From a bacterium UBP14_UBA6098 (lineage in GTDB: Bacteria; UBP14; UBA6098): a stretch of 64,000 bases of DNA. The stretch's first letter is position 1. Each line of letters begins with the position of its first letter. The notes beneath the pieces were generated by a model. It did no database searches. It saw nothing but the letters and a program-made list of their open reading frames with translations, and was not told the origin of the DNA. The DNA is taken from the NCBI GenBank assembly GCA_002428525.1, contig DIWU01000015.1, positions 62,001-126,000 on the forward strand, given 5' to 3'. Positions 1-8,360 of this stretch are shown in pieces. The position numbers and the translations under genes were made by a program.

Positions 1-62
1 AAGGCGACAAGAAACGCGCCGATAATCAGCGCGAGCTTTTTCCATTCGACTTTCCAGTTCAT
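1..62 (-). CDS. N-terminus of a membrane permease (partial, runs off the window)
   Basis: Only the first 20 codons are present. They start at the ATG read leftward from position 62, four bases into the end of the upstream regulator gene (ATGA overlap), so the two are translationally coupled. The visible peptide begins MNWKVEWKKLALIIGAFLVA: a short charged lead followed by the start of a hydrophobic helix. This style of N-terminus and its place behind a metal-type ArsR regulator recall DUF318/ArsP-type permeases, which export metalloids or organoarsenicals. That assignment is inference from context and a fragment; any inner-membrane transporter controlled by the regulator would fit. Confidence 0.45.
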   Translation of the reverse strand, partial: MNWKVEWKKLALIIGAFLVA

Positions 63-418
63 TTCGATCCTGCCGTTTGAAGGGTTTCAGCCCCACAGGC
101 TCTGGTCTCGTTGCTATCATTTCGATTAATCACATTGTCGATGCAATCGATGAACCTCAGTAAACACGGCACTTTGAGACGATATATCATCTTCTGGCCG
201 TCGCGGGTGAAATCGACGATGCCGACATCTTTCAAAACGGCCAAATGTTTGGAAACCGTCGAAAAGTCCGCGCCGACGAGCTCCACAAGCTCGCACACGC
301 AACATTCGCCCTCGGCGAGCTTCTCGACTATCGCCAGCCGCGAGGGATGCCCCAGCGCTTTGAAAATATTGGCCTTCGCCTCGATTATGTCCATATCCAT
401 ATCAAACTCCATCTCCAA
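59..418 (-). CDS. ArsR/SmtB-family metal-responsive repressor
   Basis: A 119-residue winged-helix regulator of the usual ArsR length. The HTH core covers about residues 15-85, with the recognition-helix signature STVSKHLAVLK near 53-63. The ECCVCEL motif at 38-44 places cysteines 39, 40 and 42 where the ArsR-type metal/metalloid site (ELCVCDL) normally lies. Cys85, 92 and 108 are extra thiols. Family knowledge: apo-protein represses its own operon and releases on binding As(III)/Sb(III) or a thiophilic metal. An 11+11 base palindrome sits 10 bases upstream of the start codon, and a permease begins at its 3' end with a 4-base overlap, so this is the first gene of an autoregulated export operon. 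The exact inducer cannot be read from sequence. Confidence 0.85.
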   Translation of the reverse strand: MEMEFDMDMDIIEAKANIFKALGHPSRLAIVEKLAEGECCVCELVELVGADFSTVSKHLAVLKDVGIVDFTRDGQKMIYRLKVPCLLRFIDCIDNVINRNDSNETRACGAETLQTAGSK

Positions 419-427
419 TAGTCGGTT

Positions 428-457
428 TTTATATTTGGCAATAATACCAAATATAAA
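428..457 (-). promoter_or_regulatory. Palindromic operator for the ArsR regulator
   Basis: TTTATATTTGG at 428-438 is matched perfectly by CCAAATATAAA at 447-457 with an 8-base spacer. It lies 10 bases upstream of the regulator's start codon (418, minus strand), where a dimeric winged-helix repressor would block transcription. No second copy was noticed in the window. Confidence 0.6.
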
Positions 458-534
458 TTTAGAATCAAGAGATTTTTTTAAGCGATATTAAAATAACCCG
501 TCAGAGATCACGCTGAATGCGCCCGACAATCACG

Positions 535-560
535 AAAAAGCCCTCCGAGAGAGGGCTTTT
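535..560 (-). terminator. Rho-independent terminator
   Basis: A 10-bp perfect stem (AAAAGCCCTC / GAGGGCTTTT) with loop CGAGA. Read leftward it ends in five T and sits 21 bases past the stop of the minus-strand gene ending at 582, so it most likely terminates that transcript before the arsR promoter. Confidence 0.75.
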
Positions 561-581
561 GGGATAAGAAGCTCAAGGGGA

Positions 582-1913
582 TTATTCTCGTTCGATGATC
601 CTAAGGGCTTGATTTGCGGCATCTGCGGCGGCGCGGCTGGTGCTGAGCGCTTCCTTATAGTTTTCGTCGTCGAAAAGGATGCGTGCTTTGCTCTGAAGCT
701 CTATCGCACTGGCGTGCAACTCCTTAGCCTCTCGGGAACCGGATTCCTCGACCTGAGTTGCGATTCGCTCGATGATTTTATCGGTATTAATCAAGCCCTT
801 TTCGACATTCCAACGATTGATATCGCCGGTCTCCGCCGCGGAACGAACAGCAAGATCGGCTGTTCGCCGCGCCTCGATAACGAGCCTCTCCGCGGATTCG
901 GTGTCGCCGTTTTGGAAGGAGGTGCGTGCCTTTTCGAGGAGACTCGCCGCTTCTGCGGCAATCTCCATTGCCTCCGGCCTCGAGCCGTCAGCCAAGTTCT
1001 CAGTCGCTTCGGCGATAATAGCCTCTGTTCTCGAGATCTCCTCCTCGAGTCGGTCGGTTGAGAGGCCGCCGCGGCGAGCGATCTCCGATGAGCGCCGGGA
1101 AAGGACGACTACCTCGTCGATAAGGCGCATCGCCTCGCGCGGACGGGCGTTGGCGAACATCAGCTCGGCCTCCGAGAGAAGCTCGAGGGCCATGTCGTGG
1201 AGTTCGACCGCCTCGAGGGCCTCGGGGAAAAGCCCTCTTTCAGTTTCGTGGACTAACTCGCGCGCATTATCGAGCTCGGATTGGATTTTTTCGGGGCTGA
1301 AAAGCCTTGCGGCCTCGATCAATGCCCGGCGTATTTGGAGGAAACGGTCTCGGGCAACCTGCGCGAGTTGCCCTGAAACAGGAAAATTCTCATCGTTATA
1401 GAAATTCCAAGCGGAGATATGCATATCGATATAGGCCGCGAAATCGCGGCGAATAATCGCGTCGCCGAACTCGTCAACCGAGGGGGTAAGCTCCTCGATA
1501 AGCTCGTCGTTCTGTTCGAGAACGCGCAGAATAGCATTCGGCGGGCCTTCTGGCGGCTTATAGCCGGCCGCGAGGATGATTCGTTCGAGTCGAAGAGCTA
1601 TCTCTCTGGCCTGACGCGTCAGGCTCAGTGCGAGCATCTGATCGTCTTCGGCGAAGGCCTCTCGCGCATCGGTTTGCATCGAAACCGCAAGCTCGAAATT
1701 GTCTATCATCACCAGTGTCGGTTCCTCGGGGAAGATATCCTGCACCCGCTCGATGATGAGATCGGTGTTATCGAGTTCCCTTTCGACATCGGTGTTAACA
1801 CGTGCGGACAACGCCCCCGCAAAGAACACAAAAAACACTAAAATCGCCGATAGCGGCGGAATCGCGAAAAACCGCCGTCTGAAATCGATTATATTTTGAA
1901 AAACTTTATCCAT
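582..1913 (-). CDS. Membrane-anchored long helical protein of unknown function
   Basis: Not recognised. The start at 1913 is preferred over an in-frame upstream one because GGAGG lies five bases before this ATG; this gives 443 residues. A short basic lead is followed by one hydrophobic segment (about residues 14-37, AIPPLSAILVFFVFFAGAL) acting as a signal anchor. The rest is rich in E, A, R and L with heptad-like spacing, suggesting a long periplasmic helical bundle. Similar stretches such as AREI/ALRL, SSEIARR and AAADAANQALRII recur, so it may be built of diverged helical repeats. It follows dnaB on the same strand and is closed by a terminator. A structural or envelope role is only a guess. 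Confidence 0.6.
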   Translation of the reverse strand: MDKVFQNIIDFRRRFFAIPPLSAILVFFVFFAGALSARVNTDVERELDNTDLIIERVQDIFPEEPTLVMIDNFELAVSMQTDAREAFAEDDQMLALSLTRQAREIALRLERIILAAGYKPPEGPPNAILRVLEQNDELIEELTPSVDEFGDAIIRRDFAAYIDMHISAWNFYNDENFPVSGQLAQVARDRFLQIRRALIEAARLFSPEKIQSELDNARELVHETERGLFPEALEAVELHDMALELLSEAELMFANARPREAMRLIDEVVVLSRRSSEIARRGGLSTDRLEEEISRTEAIIAEATENLADGSRPEAMEIAAEAASLLEKARTSFQNGDTESAERLVIEARRTADLAVRSAAETGDINRWNVEKGLINTDKIIERIATQVEESGSREAKELHASAIELQSKARILFDDENYKEALSTSRAAADAANQALRIIERE

Positions 1914-2037
1914 CGAAGCCTCCATAGCATAAAAACGGTATTCATTAACGCACAACGAATGCCAAAACATTATAGCTATGTTTATTAAGCACTTAGAGCG
2001 ATTTTTGTCCTTCAAGAGCGTTCCTCAATCGGAAAGG

Positions 2038-2055
2038 ATGTCCCCACAGGGACAT
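2038..2055 (-). other. Small hairpin after dnaB
   Basis: ATGTCCC and GGGACAT pair perfectly around a CACA loop, ending two bases beyond the dnaB stop codon. No T-run follows on the minus strand, so an mRNA-end or processing hairpin is likelier than a classical terminator. Confidence 0.35.
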
Positions 2056-2056
2056 A

Positions 2057-3466
2057 TTAGGTTCCGCCGTAGTCGGAATCGATATAAGCGCTTTCCTCGT
2101 TTGAGTATGGCTGTATTTCCTCGAGGGACAGGTTCTCGAAGGAGACATATTCGCGTTTGAAGCTGAGTAGGACTTCACCGATGGGGCCGTTTCTCTGTTT
2201 TGCGATAATAATTTGGGCGATGCCGTAGCTTGGGTATTGTGTATTGTGTATCTCGATATTCTTTTGGCCATACATTTCGGCGCGATAGATGAACATAACG
2301 ACATCGGCGTCCTGCTCGATCGCGCCGGATTCGCGTAGGTCCGCGAGGACCGGCTTCTTGATATCGCGCGACTCGACCTGCCGTGAGAGCTGAGACAGCG
2401 CGATGAGCGGCACGCCCAGCTCGCGCGCGAGGGCTTTGAGTTGGCGCGAGATAGTCGAGATCTCTTGCTGGCGGTTTTCCCCGCTTCGCGACCCGGCGGA
2501 GATCAGCTGAAGGTAGTCAACAACGATGAGTCCGAGCGGAACCCGCCGCATAAGCCTTCTGGCCTTGGCCCGCATCTCGAGCACAGTAAGATTCGGCGTG
2601 TCATCGATATAGATCGGAGCGGAGGAGAGGGTATTGAGGTTGCTCGCGATTCGGCCGAAATCCTTTTTATCGAGGGTTCCGGTTCGAAGGCGCTGTGCAT
2701 CGACCTTGAATTTGCTGGACATCAGGCGCATCACGAGCTGTTCTTTGGCCATTTCGAGGGAGAAGAGCGCGACGCCCTTTTTATCATTGAGTGCGACATT
2801 CAAGACGATCCCGAGCGCGAGCGCGGTTTTCCCCACCGACGGCCTTGCGGCGATGATGATATAATCCGAGGGATGCATCCCGCTGGTGGTTTCATCGAGT
2901 TTGTAGTATCCGGTGGCGAGCCCGGTAACCGTATGTTTGTTCATCCGAATTTCCTCGAGCCGCTCGAAGGTTTCGGGCAGAATAGTGGACAACGGGCTGA
3001 AGTCGCCCTTCAACCTTTTCTCGCTGATGCTGAAGATTGTTTGCTCGACCGAATCGAGAAGCTCGTCGGCGTCTTGGTTTTCGGAGTAGGCCCGCGTGAC
3101 TATATCGCTTCCCGCGTGAATCAGGCTCCGCAGTATCGCCTTCTCGCGGATTATCTCAGCATGATAGGCGAGGTTGCCGGCGGTGACAACCGAGGACATC
3201 AGCGAAGAGATATAGCTTCTGCCGCCGACTCGTTCGAGTTCGCCGGAGCGGGACAGTTCCTCCGATAGCGTGACTATATCGACCGGGCAGTCCGCCTCGG
3301 CGAGCCGGCGCATAGCCTCGAAAATTCGACGATGGTTATCGCGGTAAAAGGTGTTTTGGTCGAGAATCTCGAGGCCGCGGTCGAGCGCTTCCTCTTCGAG
3401 GAGCATCGCGCCCAAGACCGCCATCTCGACCTCGATATTCTGCGGTTGGACTCTCTCATCTGACAT
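2057..3466 (-). CDS. dnaB: Replicative DNA helicase DnaB
   Basis: 469 residues, normal for DnaB. The N-terminal primase-interacting domain covers about residues 8-110, followed by a linker and the RecA-like helicase domain from about 180. Walker A is ARPSVGKT at 207-214, Walker B IVVDYLQLI at 314-322, and the SLEM motif (236-239) and the LADLRESGAIEQDADVV segment typical of DnaB are present. It forms a hexameric ring that unwinds DNA at the replication fork. No intein interrupts the P-loop. The start codon directly abuts the stop codon of the upstream uracil-DNA glycosylase (TAA then ATG), so the two are co-transcribed. Confidence 0.97.
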   Translation of the reverse strand: MSDERVQPQNIEVEMAVLGAMLLEEEALDRGLEILDQNTFYRDNHRRIFEAMRRLAEADCPVDIVTLSEELSRSGELERVGGRSYISSLMSSVVTAGNLAYHAEIIREKAILRSLIHAGSDIVTRAYSENQDADELLDSVEQTIFSISEKRLKGDFSPLSTILPETFERLEEIRMNKHTVTGLATGYYKLDETTSGMHPSDYIIIAARPSVGKTALALGIVLNVALNDKKGVALFSLEMAKEQLVMRLMSSKFKVDAQRLRTGTLDKKDFGRIASNLNTLSSAPIYIDDTPNLTVLEMRAKARRLMRRVPLGLIVVDYLQLISAGSRSGENRQQEISTISRQLKALARELGVPLIALSQLSRQVESRDIKKPVLADLRESGAIEQDADVVMFIYRAEMYGQKNIEIHNTQYPSYGIAQIIIAKQRNGPIGEVLLSFKREYVSFENLSLEEIQPYSNEESAYIDSDYGGT

Positions 3467-4177
3467 TTAGGTATTTCCTTTGGGTATCTCGAGGCCGACT
3501 ATTTTCATAAGTGTTTTCATGTCCTCCCAAACCGGCTTTTTTGCCTCGGGGTTTCGGAGGAGATAGGCCGGGTGATAGGTGACGATAACCGGAACATCGC
3601 GCCCGGCGACCTGAAAGTGATGAACCCTATCTCGGAGCTTGCCGAGCGTGGCGTCTGTTCCGAGCAGGTTTTGGGCGGCGATTCGCCCGAGGCAACATAT
3701 AGCCCTCGGGGAGATCGATTCGATCTGTCTTAGCAGAAACGGCATGCACATCTCGACCTCGTCGGGTTGGGGATCGCGGTTCTCCGGCGGGCGGCATTTG
3801 AGGATATTTGCGATATAAATCCCTCTCTCGCGGGAAAGACCCATAGCGGCGAAAATCTTGTCGAGGAGCTGTCCCGCCCTTCCGACGAAAGGCTCGCCCT
3901 TTTTGTCTTCTTCCGCGCCGGGGGCCTCGCCGACGAACATAATGTCCGCCGAGGGATCGCCGGTGCCGAAGACAAGCTTGTTTCTGAGCGGCGCGAGCTT
4001 GCAGAGCCGGCAGTCCCCCATTGAATCGCGGATATCTTGGAGGGCTTGCGAGCTTTCCGCGGCTTCGGCGGTTTCGGGTTCAATATCGCCGAGGCCGAGG
4101 ATTATCTCGGTTTCGCCCATATCGAGAAGGCGGTGAAGTGTCGCCGAGGGGGAGCTATGTTTTTGCTTTGTTTCCAT
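3467..4177 (-). CDS. Uracil-DNA glycosylase, family 4 (4Fe-4S type)
   Basis: 236 residues with a roughly 45-residue N-terminal extension before the catalytic core. Four cysteines at 56, 59, 128 and 144 have the spacing of the iron-sulfur ligands of family-4 enzymes. The water-activating motif GEAPGAEED is at 83-91 and the uracil-binding HPAYLL at 202-207. Family knowledge: it removes uracil from DNA arising by cytosine deamination or dUMP misincorporation. It is first in a dnaB-containing operon, which puts uracil repair beside replication. Some members of this family act as phage-polymerase-fused or thermophilic enzymes; here it is a free-standing protein. Confidence 0.93.
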   Translation of the reverse strand: METKQKHSSPSATLHRLLDMGETEIILGLGDIEPETAEAAESSQALQDIRDSMGDCRLCKLAPLRNKLVFGTGDPSADIMFVGEAPGAEEDKKGEPFVGRAGQLLDKIFAAMGLSRERGIYIANILKCRPPENRDPQPDEVEMCMPFLLRQIESISPRAICCLGRIAAQNLLGTDATLGKLRDRVHHFQVAGRDVPVIVTYHPAYLLRNPEAKKPVWEDMKTLMKIVGLEIPKGNT

Positions 4178-4386
4178 CGACTACAATAAACGAGAAAATG
4201 ACGTTAATAACAACAATTATAAAGTGGCGATAAGTTGTGGACAAAGTGTTATCAATTCGCGAAAAAACGGGGGAGAAAGGCTATAACATGTTTTATTATA
4301 AATAGTTAGCGCGTTGATAAAATAACTTCGCCGATTTTTTAATTTTGTGTTTGCATTCGGCGCGCGCCGGAATATTTTTAAAGGAC

Positions 4387-5046
4387 ATGAAAGAACTAAT
4401 AGTGTCACCCTCAATATTGGCCGCGGATTTCGGCCGTCTCGGCGGGGAGGTTCGCGCGGTTCAGTCCGCGGGAGCCGGCCTTCTGCATCTCGATATTATG
4501 GACGGCCATTTCGTCCCGAATATAAGCTTCGGGCCGAAAGTTTCAAGCTTTGCAAAAAAAAATTGTGAGATTCCGGCCGAAGCCCACCTCATGGTCACCG
4601 ATCCGCTGAAATGGGCGCCCGGTTTCGCGAAGATCGGTTGCGAGTTCATCTCCTTCCACGACGAGGTCGGCCGCGTCGATGAGACAATCGAGGCTTTGCG
4701 CGCCCTCGGAGTCCGGCCGGGGATAGCCTACAACCCCGACAACGATATGGCCTCGCTCGAACGGATCGTCGAGGACATCGATATTGTGCTGATTATGACT
4801 GTTTTCCCGGGATTCGCAGGCCAAAGCTTTCTCGAGGCGGGTTTCGAGAACCTCAAGAGGGCTGTTGCGATCCGCGATCGAAGCGCGAAGAAACCGCTAA
4901 TCGCAGTTGACGGCGGGATCAACCTCGAAACCGCGAGGAGGGTTGTCAAGGCCGGCGCGGATATACTCGTCATGGGGTCTGCGCTTTTCGAATCGAAGGA
5001 CTACGCCGAAACAATCCGCACCGTTAAATCGTTCGCCCGATATTAA
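4387..5046 (+). CDS. rpe: Ribulose-phosphate 3-epimerase
   Basis: A (beta/alpha)8-barrel of 219 residues from the ATG at 4387; a longer in-frame reading adds 14 residues that do not match the family and lacks a ribosome site, whereas AAGGA lies just before 4387. Signature stretches are VSPSILAADF at the N-terminus, LHLDIMDGHFVPN (metal and catalytic Asp), the EAHLM strand, MTVFPGFAGQ (phosphate loop) and VDGGI near the C-terminus. It interconverts ribulose 5-phosphate and xylulose 5-phosphate in the pentose phosphate pathway. It is divergent from the upstream udg-dnaB operon. Confidence 0.96.
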   Translation: MKELIVSPSILAADFGRLGGEVRAVQSAGAGLLHLDIMDGHFVPNISFGPKVSSFAKKNCEIPAEAHLMVTDPLKWAPGFAKIGCEFISFHDEVGRVDETIEALRALGVRPGIAYNPDNDMASLERIVEDIDIVLIMTVFPGFAGQSFLEAGFENLKRAVAIRDRSAKKPLIAVDGGINLETARRVVKAGADILVMGSALFESKDYAETIRTVKSFARY

Positions 5047-5074
5047 ATAACTCATTTTTCGAGGTCTCAGCGAC

Positions 5075-5809
5075 ATGAGAAAATTCGTCTTGCTTTTGCT
5101 CGCGTTCTCGTCCGCCTTCGGCTTCTTCCGCTGGGGCGCGAATCTCAGCGTGATATGCGGAACAAACATCACCTCGCTAACCTTCGGCGCGGACTCTAAT
5201 GCCACCTCCGGTTACGATCCCTATATCGATATTCCCTATTTCACCGTTCCGGGCGGCGGTTATGGCTATTTTCCCTTGAGCGATCCGCTGAATCCTGCCT
5301 ACACGATGCTTAGTTGCGACTATCGTTCTCCAGCCGGGGAGATGTTTTGGGATTTCAATCTCTCAAGCGGTGTGAATTTTGTTCTCAAATGGAGCGCCCT
5401 GCCCGATTCCGGGGAGTTCTCAATCGGCGCTTTCGTTCTCGACTCGCTTCCGACGCTTTTTGTCGAGAGCTGGCAGGATATGCGTTCGACCGACTCGATA
5501 GCGATTATGCTAATCGGCGGCCGAATTCGTGTCGAGGGCGCACCGGTTTCGCCGGTAGCTGAAGGGGATTTGCCGCAGGCTCAACATATCCGCGCCTTTC
5601 CAAATCCATTCAATTCATCGGTGAATATACAAGCCGCCGCCGGCGAGGTCGCGATCTACGACATTTCGGGAAGGCTTGTTGAAATCCTTCATATAGGCGA
5701 AGGGCGGGTCGCCGATTGGAGCCCGTCGGAGAATTGTAATTCGGGGGTCTATTTCGCCTGTCCCGCCGAGGGCCTCGGCGCGCCGCTTAAGCTTATTTAT
5801 CTAAAATAG
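5075..5809 (+). CDS. Secreted protein with PNPFN-type C-terminal sorting tail
   Basis: 244 residues. A signal peptide (about residues 1-17, MRKFVLLLLAFSSAFGF) is followed by a beta-rich domain of no recognised family. The last 75 residues hold the FPNPFNSSVNI motif, an IYDISGRLV strand and a terminal LKLIYLK segment, the pattern of type IX secretion / FlgD-like sorting tails. Family knowledge: such tails direct export across the outer membrane in FCB-group bacteria. The tail is shorter than usual and lacks the full W-DG loop (WSPSENCNSGVYF instead). It follows rpe by 28 bases and is convergent with the next gene, only three bases away. Confidence 0.75.
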   Translation: MRKFVLLLLAFSSAFGFFRWGANLSVICGTNITSLTFGADSNATSGYDPYIDIPYFTVPGGGYGYFPLSDPLNPAYTMLSCDYRSPAGEMFWDFNLSSGVNFVLKWSALPDSGEFSIGAFVLDSLPTLFVESWQDMRSTDSIAIMLIGGRIRVEGAPVSPVAEGDLPQAQHIRAFPNPFNSSVNIQAAAGEVAIYDISGRLVEILHIGEGRVADWSPSENCNSGVYFACPAEGLGAPLKLIYLK

Positions 5810-5812
5810 CCG

Positions 5813-7129
5813 CTAAACCGAATCGGTGTTCGAGCTGAAGGTGAAGTCGCGAATCGCCATGGCCGGCACCTTCGCCCAGTAGGGCACCTCGCTGGCGTAG
5901 GACCCGACCCTGATCGGCTTGCCGAGGGCGAGGACATTCGCCAAAGCGACCATCGGCGATTCATTGAAGCGCAGGTTCCTGACCGGTCTCGCAATCTCGC
6001 CGTTCTCGATCTCGAAGACACCGTCGCGGGTCATGCCGGTGAGTAGCATCTCGCGGGCGTCAACCTCCTCGATATACCAGAAGCGTTGGACCAGCAAGCC
6101 CTTTCCGCATACCGCGGCCAATTGTTCGATAGTGGCGTCGCCGCCGGAGATCGTGAACGGCCACTTGATCGCGTCCGGCGAATCGCCCCTTTCCTTCGCC
6201 CAAAAGCGCGTCATGGGCAGTCGTTCGAGGCGGCCCGCTCGAACCCAGCTCGTGGGACGAACCGGCAGGGCCTCGTCCCCGAAGGGCGGCGGCGGCATTG
6301 TCGGGTCGGGCAGGCCGACTGAGATATCGATCAGCTCGGAGAAGATCCGCTCTCCGAGTTTGCCCGCAAAGGCGTTCGTTCCCTCGTCGGCGTCGCGACG
6401 CGAGAGGAAATAGGTGAAGTATTCGAGGAGGTCCATCACGGCTTGAGGCGCGAGGACGACATTGTAATCGCCGGGGTCGATCTTTCGCGGGTTCTGCGCG
6501 GCTACCGCGGTTCCGAAGGCGCGCCTCGCGAGGGTCTCCGGGTCGATCGAGTCGATGGATTCGGCGGTGGTGTTGGCATAACCGGAGCCGGACTCGCCCG
6601 CAATCGAGCATGAATATTCGATGTGGGTGAAACTGTCCTCGGCGCGGAGGCCGCGGGAATTTGCGATAACCTGATGCTTTGCGCCGACCTGATAGAGGCC
6701 GCTCGCACGAAATCCACGGGATTTGGCCATGCCGACGACTATCGAGATATGATCGACAATTGTCTGCGGCGAGAGTTCCGCGGTCTCAGTGAAGTAGCGT
6801 TGTGGGGTTTCTATATATTCGCATGGCTCGAGCGGCGGCATGTGTTCCGGATCGACCGGCGACTGGGTGGCTATCGCCTCGGCGCTCGCGACGAGCTTTT
6901 CAAGGTCGGCGGCGTCCTCTTTGTTGGTAGAGGCTGTGCCGCGCCGACCCTCGCGCGCGACCTCGAGTGTGATCTCGGTTCTTTCGCCAACGGCGTTTTG
7001 AGTGATCGCGTTGTCCCCGAAGCGAATCGAGGTGGTTCGGCCGGCCGAGATATCGACCTGCGCGTCGAAGCCTTTATCGACACGGCGGAGGATTTCCTCG
7101 GCAATGCCCTTCAGATTCTCGATTTTCAT
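5813..7129 (-). CDS. PmbA/TldE-family protein (lone copy)
   Basis: 438 residues, normal for the PmbA subunit of the TldD/PmbA family. It carries the family's features DNAITQNAVGERTEI near residue 37, a central RDADEGTNAFAGKLGERIF segment, LLTGMTRDGVFEIENGEIARPVRNLRFNES split over about 355-390, and the closing RDFTFSSNTDSV. As in other PmbA proteins the HEXXXH zinc motif is absent. Family knowledge: PmbA partners TldD, and the heterodimer degrades unfolded peptides and matures some RiPPs. No tldD adjoins this copy; the nearest is 2.5 kb away with its own pmbA, so this is a third family member, perhaps an alternative partner. Confidence 0.88.
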   Translation of the reverse strand: MKIENLKGIAEEILRRVDKGFDAQVDISAGRTTSIRFGDNAITQNAVGERTEITLEVAREGRRGTASTNKEDAADLEKLVASAEAIATQSPVDPEHMPPLEPCEYIETPQRYFTETAELSPQTIVDHISIVVGMAKSRGFRASGLYQVGAKHQVIANSRGLRAEDSFTHIEYSCSIAGESGSGYANTTAESIDSIDPETLARRAFGTAVAAQNPRKIDPGDYNVVLAPQAVMDLLEYFTYFLSRRDADEGTNAFAGKLGERIFSELIDISVGLPDPTMPPPPFGDEALPVRPTSWVRAGRLERLPMTRFWAKERGDSPDAIKWPFTISGGDATIEQLAAVCGKGLLVQRFWYIEEVDAREMLLTGMTRDGVFEIENGEIARPVRNLRFNESPMVALANVLALGKPIRVGSYASEVPYWAKVPAMAIRDFTFSSNTDSV

Positions 7130-7162
7130 AATGGAATCCTTATCTCTTTGTATATCAACGGT

Positions 7163-8182
7163 TTATTTCAAAGTGCGCAATAATTCGAACAACGTGTAAT
7201 CATAGAATTTCGCGGCCTCGAGATCGAACCCCGAGAAAACCGCCGCAATGCCGATCTCGGGGACTATCGAGAGGGCTTGGCCGGCATAGCCCCGGGCTGT
7301 GATACACTTGAAACCCGCGACAGTGGAACTCCACCAACCGAGGCCGTAACCCAAGCCCTTCGGAGTGTCCACGACCTTTGCCATCGAACGCTCGAGCCAA
7401 TCCCCCGATACGATTCTATTTTCGCGATATTCCCCGCCGGCGAGGATCATGAGGCCGATCTTCAACAGCGACCGCGGGGTTATTGTGAGTCCGCCGCCGG
7501 AACCCGCCGCGCAAGGGCGTCCGCTCGGATCGCGTGACCACGAGAACTCGCTTATTCCTAATGGTTTGAGCAAAACGGCCTCAGCAAAATCGTCGAGTGG
7601 AGAGCCGGTCGCCCGCTCAAATACTATCGACAAAAGATGAAAGGCGCCGGTGTTGTATTCGAAGACCTCACCGGGAGGATGCGCCATAGGGCGCGAAAGC
7701 ACGAAGGCCGGCCAATCGTCGGTCTGCTCCATCGCGAAATGGCTGTTCGCGAGGTCGTCGTAGGGGATTCCGAGCTCGTGCCAGTCGAGGCCGGAGGTGT
7801 GTGTGGCGAGGTGTTTTATCGTGATGCCGAGCTTGCGCTCGTCGTCAATGAAGCCCCGCATCTCGGGGAAGAAATCGACGACGGCCGCGTCCTCGTTGCC
7901 GATGTAGCCTTTTTCGATCGCCGCGCCCAAGAGCATCGATGTTATGCTCTTCGTCACGGAAAAGATCGGGTGCGGAACCCGCGGCCCCCAAGGTTCGTTG
8001 TAAAGCTCCGCGAAAAGCCCCCGCTCGCAGGCGAACAATGCCGAATGAACGAGGTCCTGCATTTGTGATAGCCTCGAAAGCGCATTCACGAGGGCGTCCG
8101 CAGTAAAAACGGAATCCTCGGGCATGCAAACCGCGAGGCCGTCCTCGATCTCGCGCGGCTTGAATAGCTCTTCGAAACTCAA
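7163..8182 (-). CDS. Serine hydrolase, class C beta-lactamase fold
   Basis: 339 residues with no signal peptide, so probably cytoplasmic. The SxxK catalytic motif is S75-V-T-K78 in PIFSVTKSIT; HLATHTSGL around 124-132 and EYNTGAFHLLS at 175-185 (the tyrosine-containing second motif) are characteristic of this fold. The third motif is in the C-terminal part (ARGYAGQALSIVPE). Family members act as esterases, DD-peptidases or beta-lactamases; the substrate cannot be deduced. The start is TTG at 8182 with an AAGGGGGG ribosome-binding stretch just before it. It lies 33 bases upstream of the lone pmbA on the same strand. Confidence 0.87.
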   Translation of the reverse strand: MSFEELFKPREIEDGLAVCMPEDSVFTADALVNALSRLSQMQDLVHSALFACERGLFAELYNEPWGPRVPHPIFSVTKSITSMLLGAAIEKGYIGNEDAAVVDFFPEMRGFIDDERKLGITIKHLATHTSGLDWHELGIPYDDLANSHFAMEQTDDWPAFVLSRPMAHPPGEVFEYNTGAFHLLSIVFERATGSPLDDFAEAVLLKPLGISEFSWSRDPSGRPCAAGSGGGLTITPRSLLKIGLMILAGGEYRENRIVSGDWLERSMAKVVDTPKGLGYGLGWWSSTVAGFKCITARGYAGQALSIVPEIGIAAVFSGFDLEAAKFYDYTLFELLRTLK

Positions 8183-8291
8183 AGCCCCCCTTTAATCGAA
8201 ACATTACCCGTAAAATTGGGAAGAACGCTAATGTTTATGCAGAAAAAGGGCCATTTTAAAACTCGACGACCCATAGCCGGAGATAAATTTA

Positions 8292-8351
8292 TCAAAAAAG
8301 CATCGGGGCGAAGGACCAACTAAGGAGAAGATGTTTTCTAAGCCCCGATGC
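8292..8351 (-). terminator. Long-loop terminator of the tldD-pmbA operon
   Basis: GCATCGGGGC (8300-8309) pairs perfectly with GCCCCGATGC (8342-8351) around a 32-base loop. Read on the minus strand the stem is followed by six T. It lies 9 bases beyond the pmbA stop. The loop is longer than usual for a simple terminator. Confidence 0.65.
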
Positions 8352-8360
8352 CGTATTAGG

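Noticed and set aside
5813..7129. The lone PmbA-like gene as a second TldD protease
   Set aside because: No HEXXXH motif is present; all other marks are those of PmbA.
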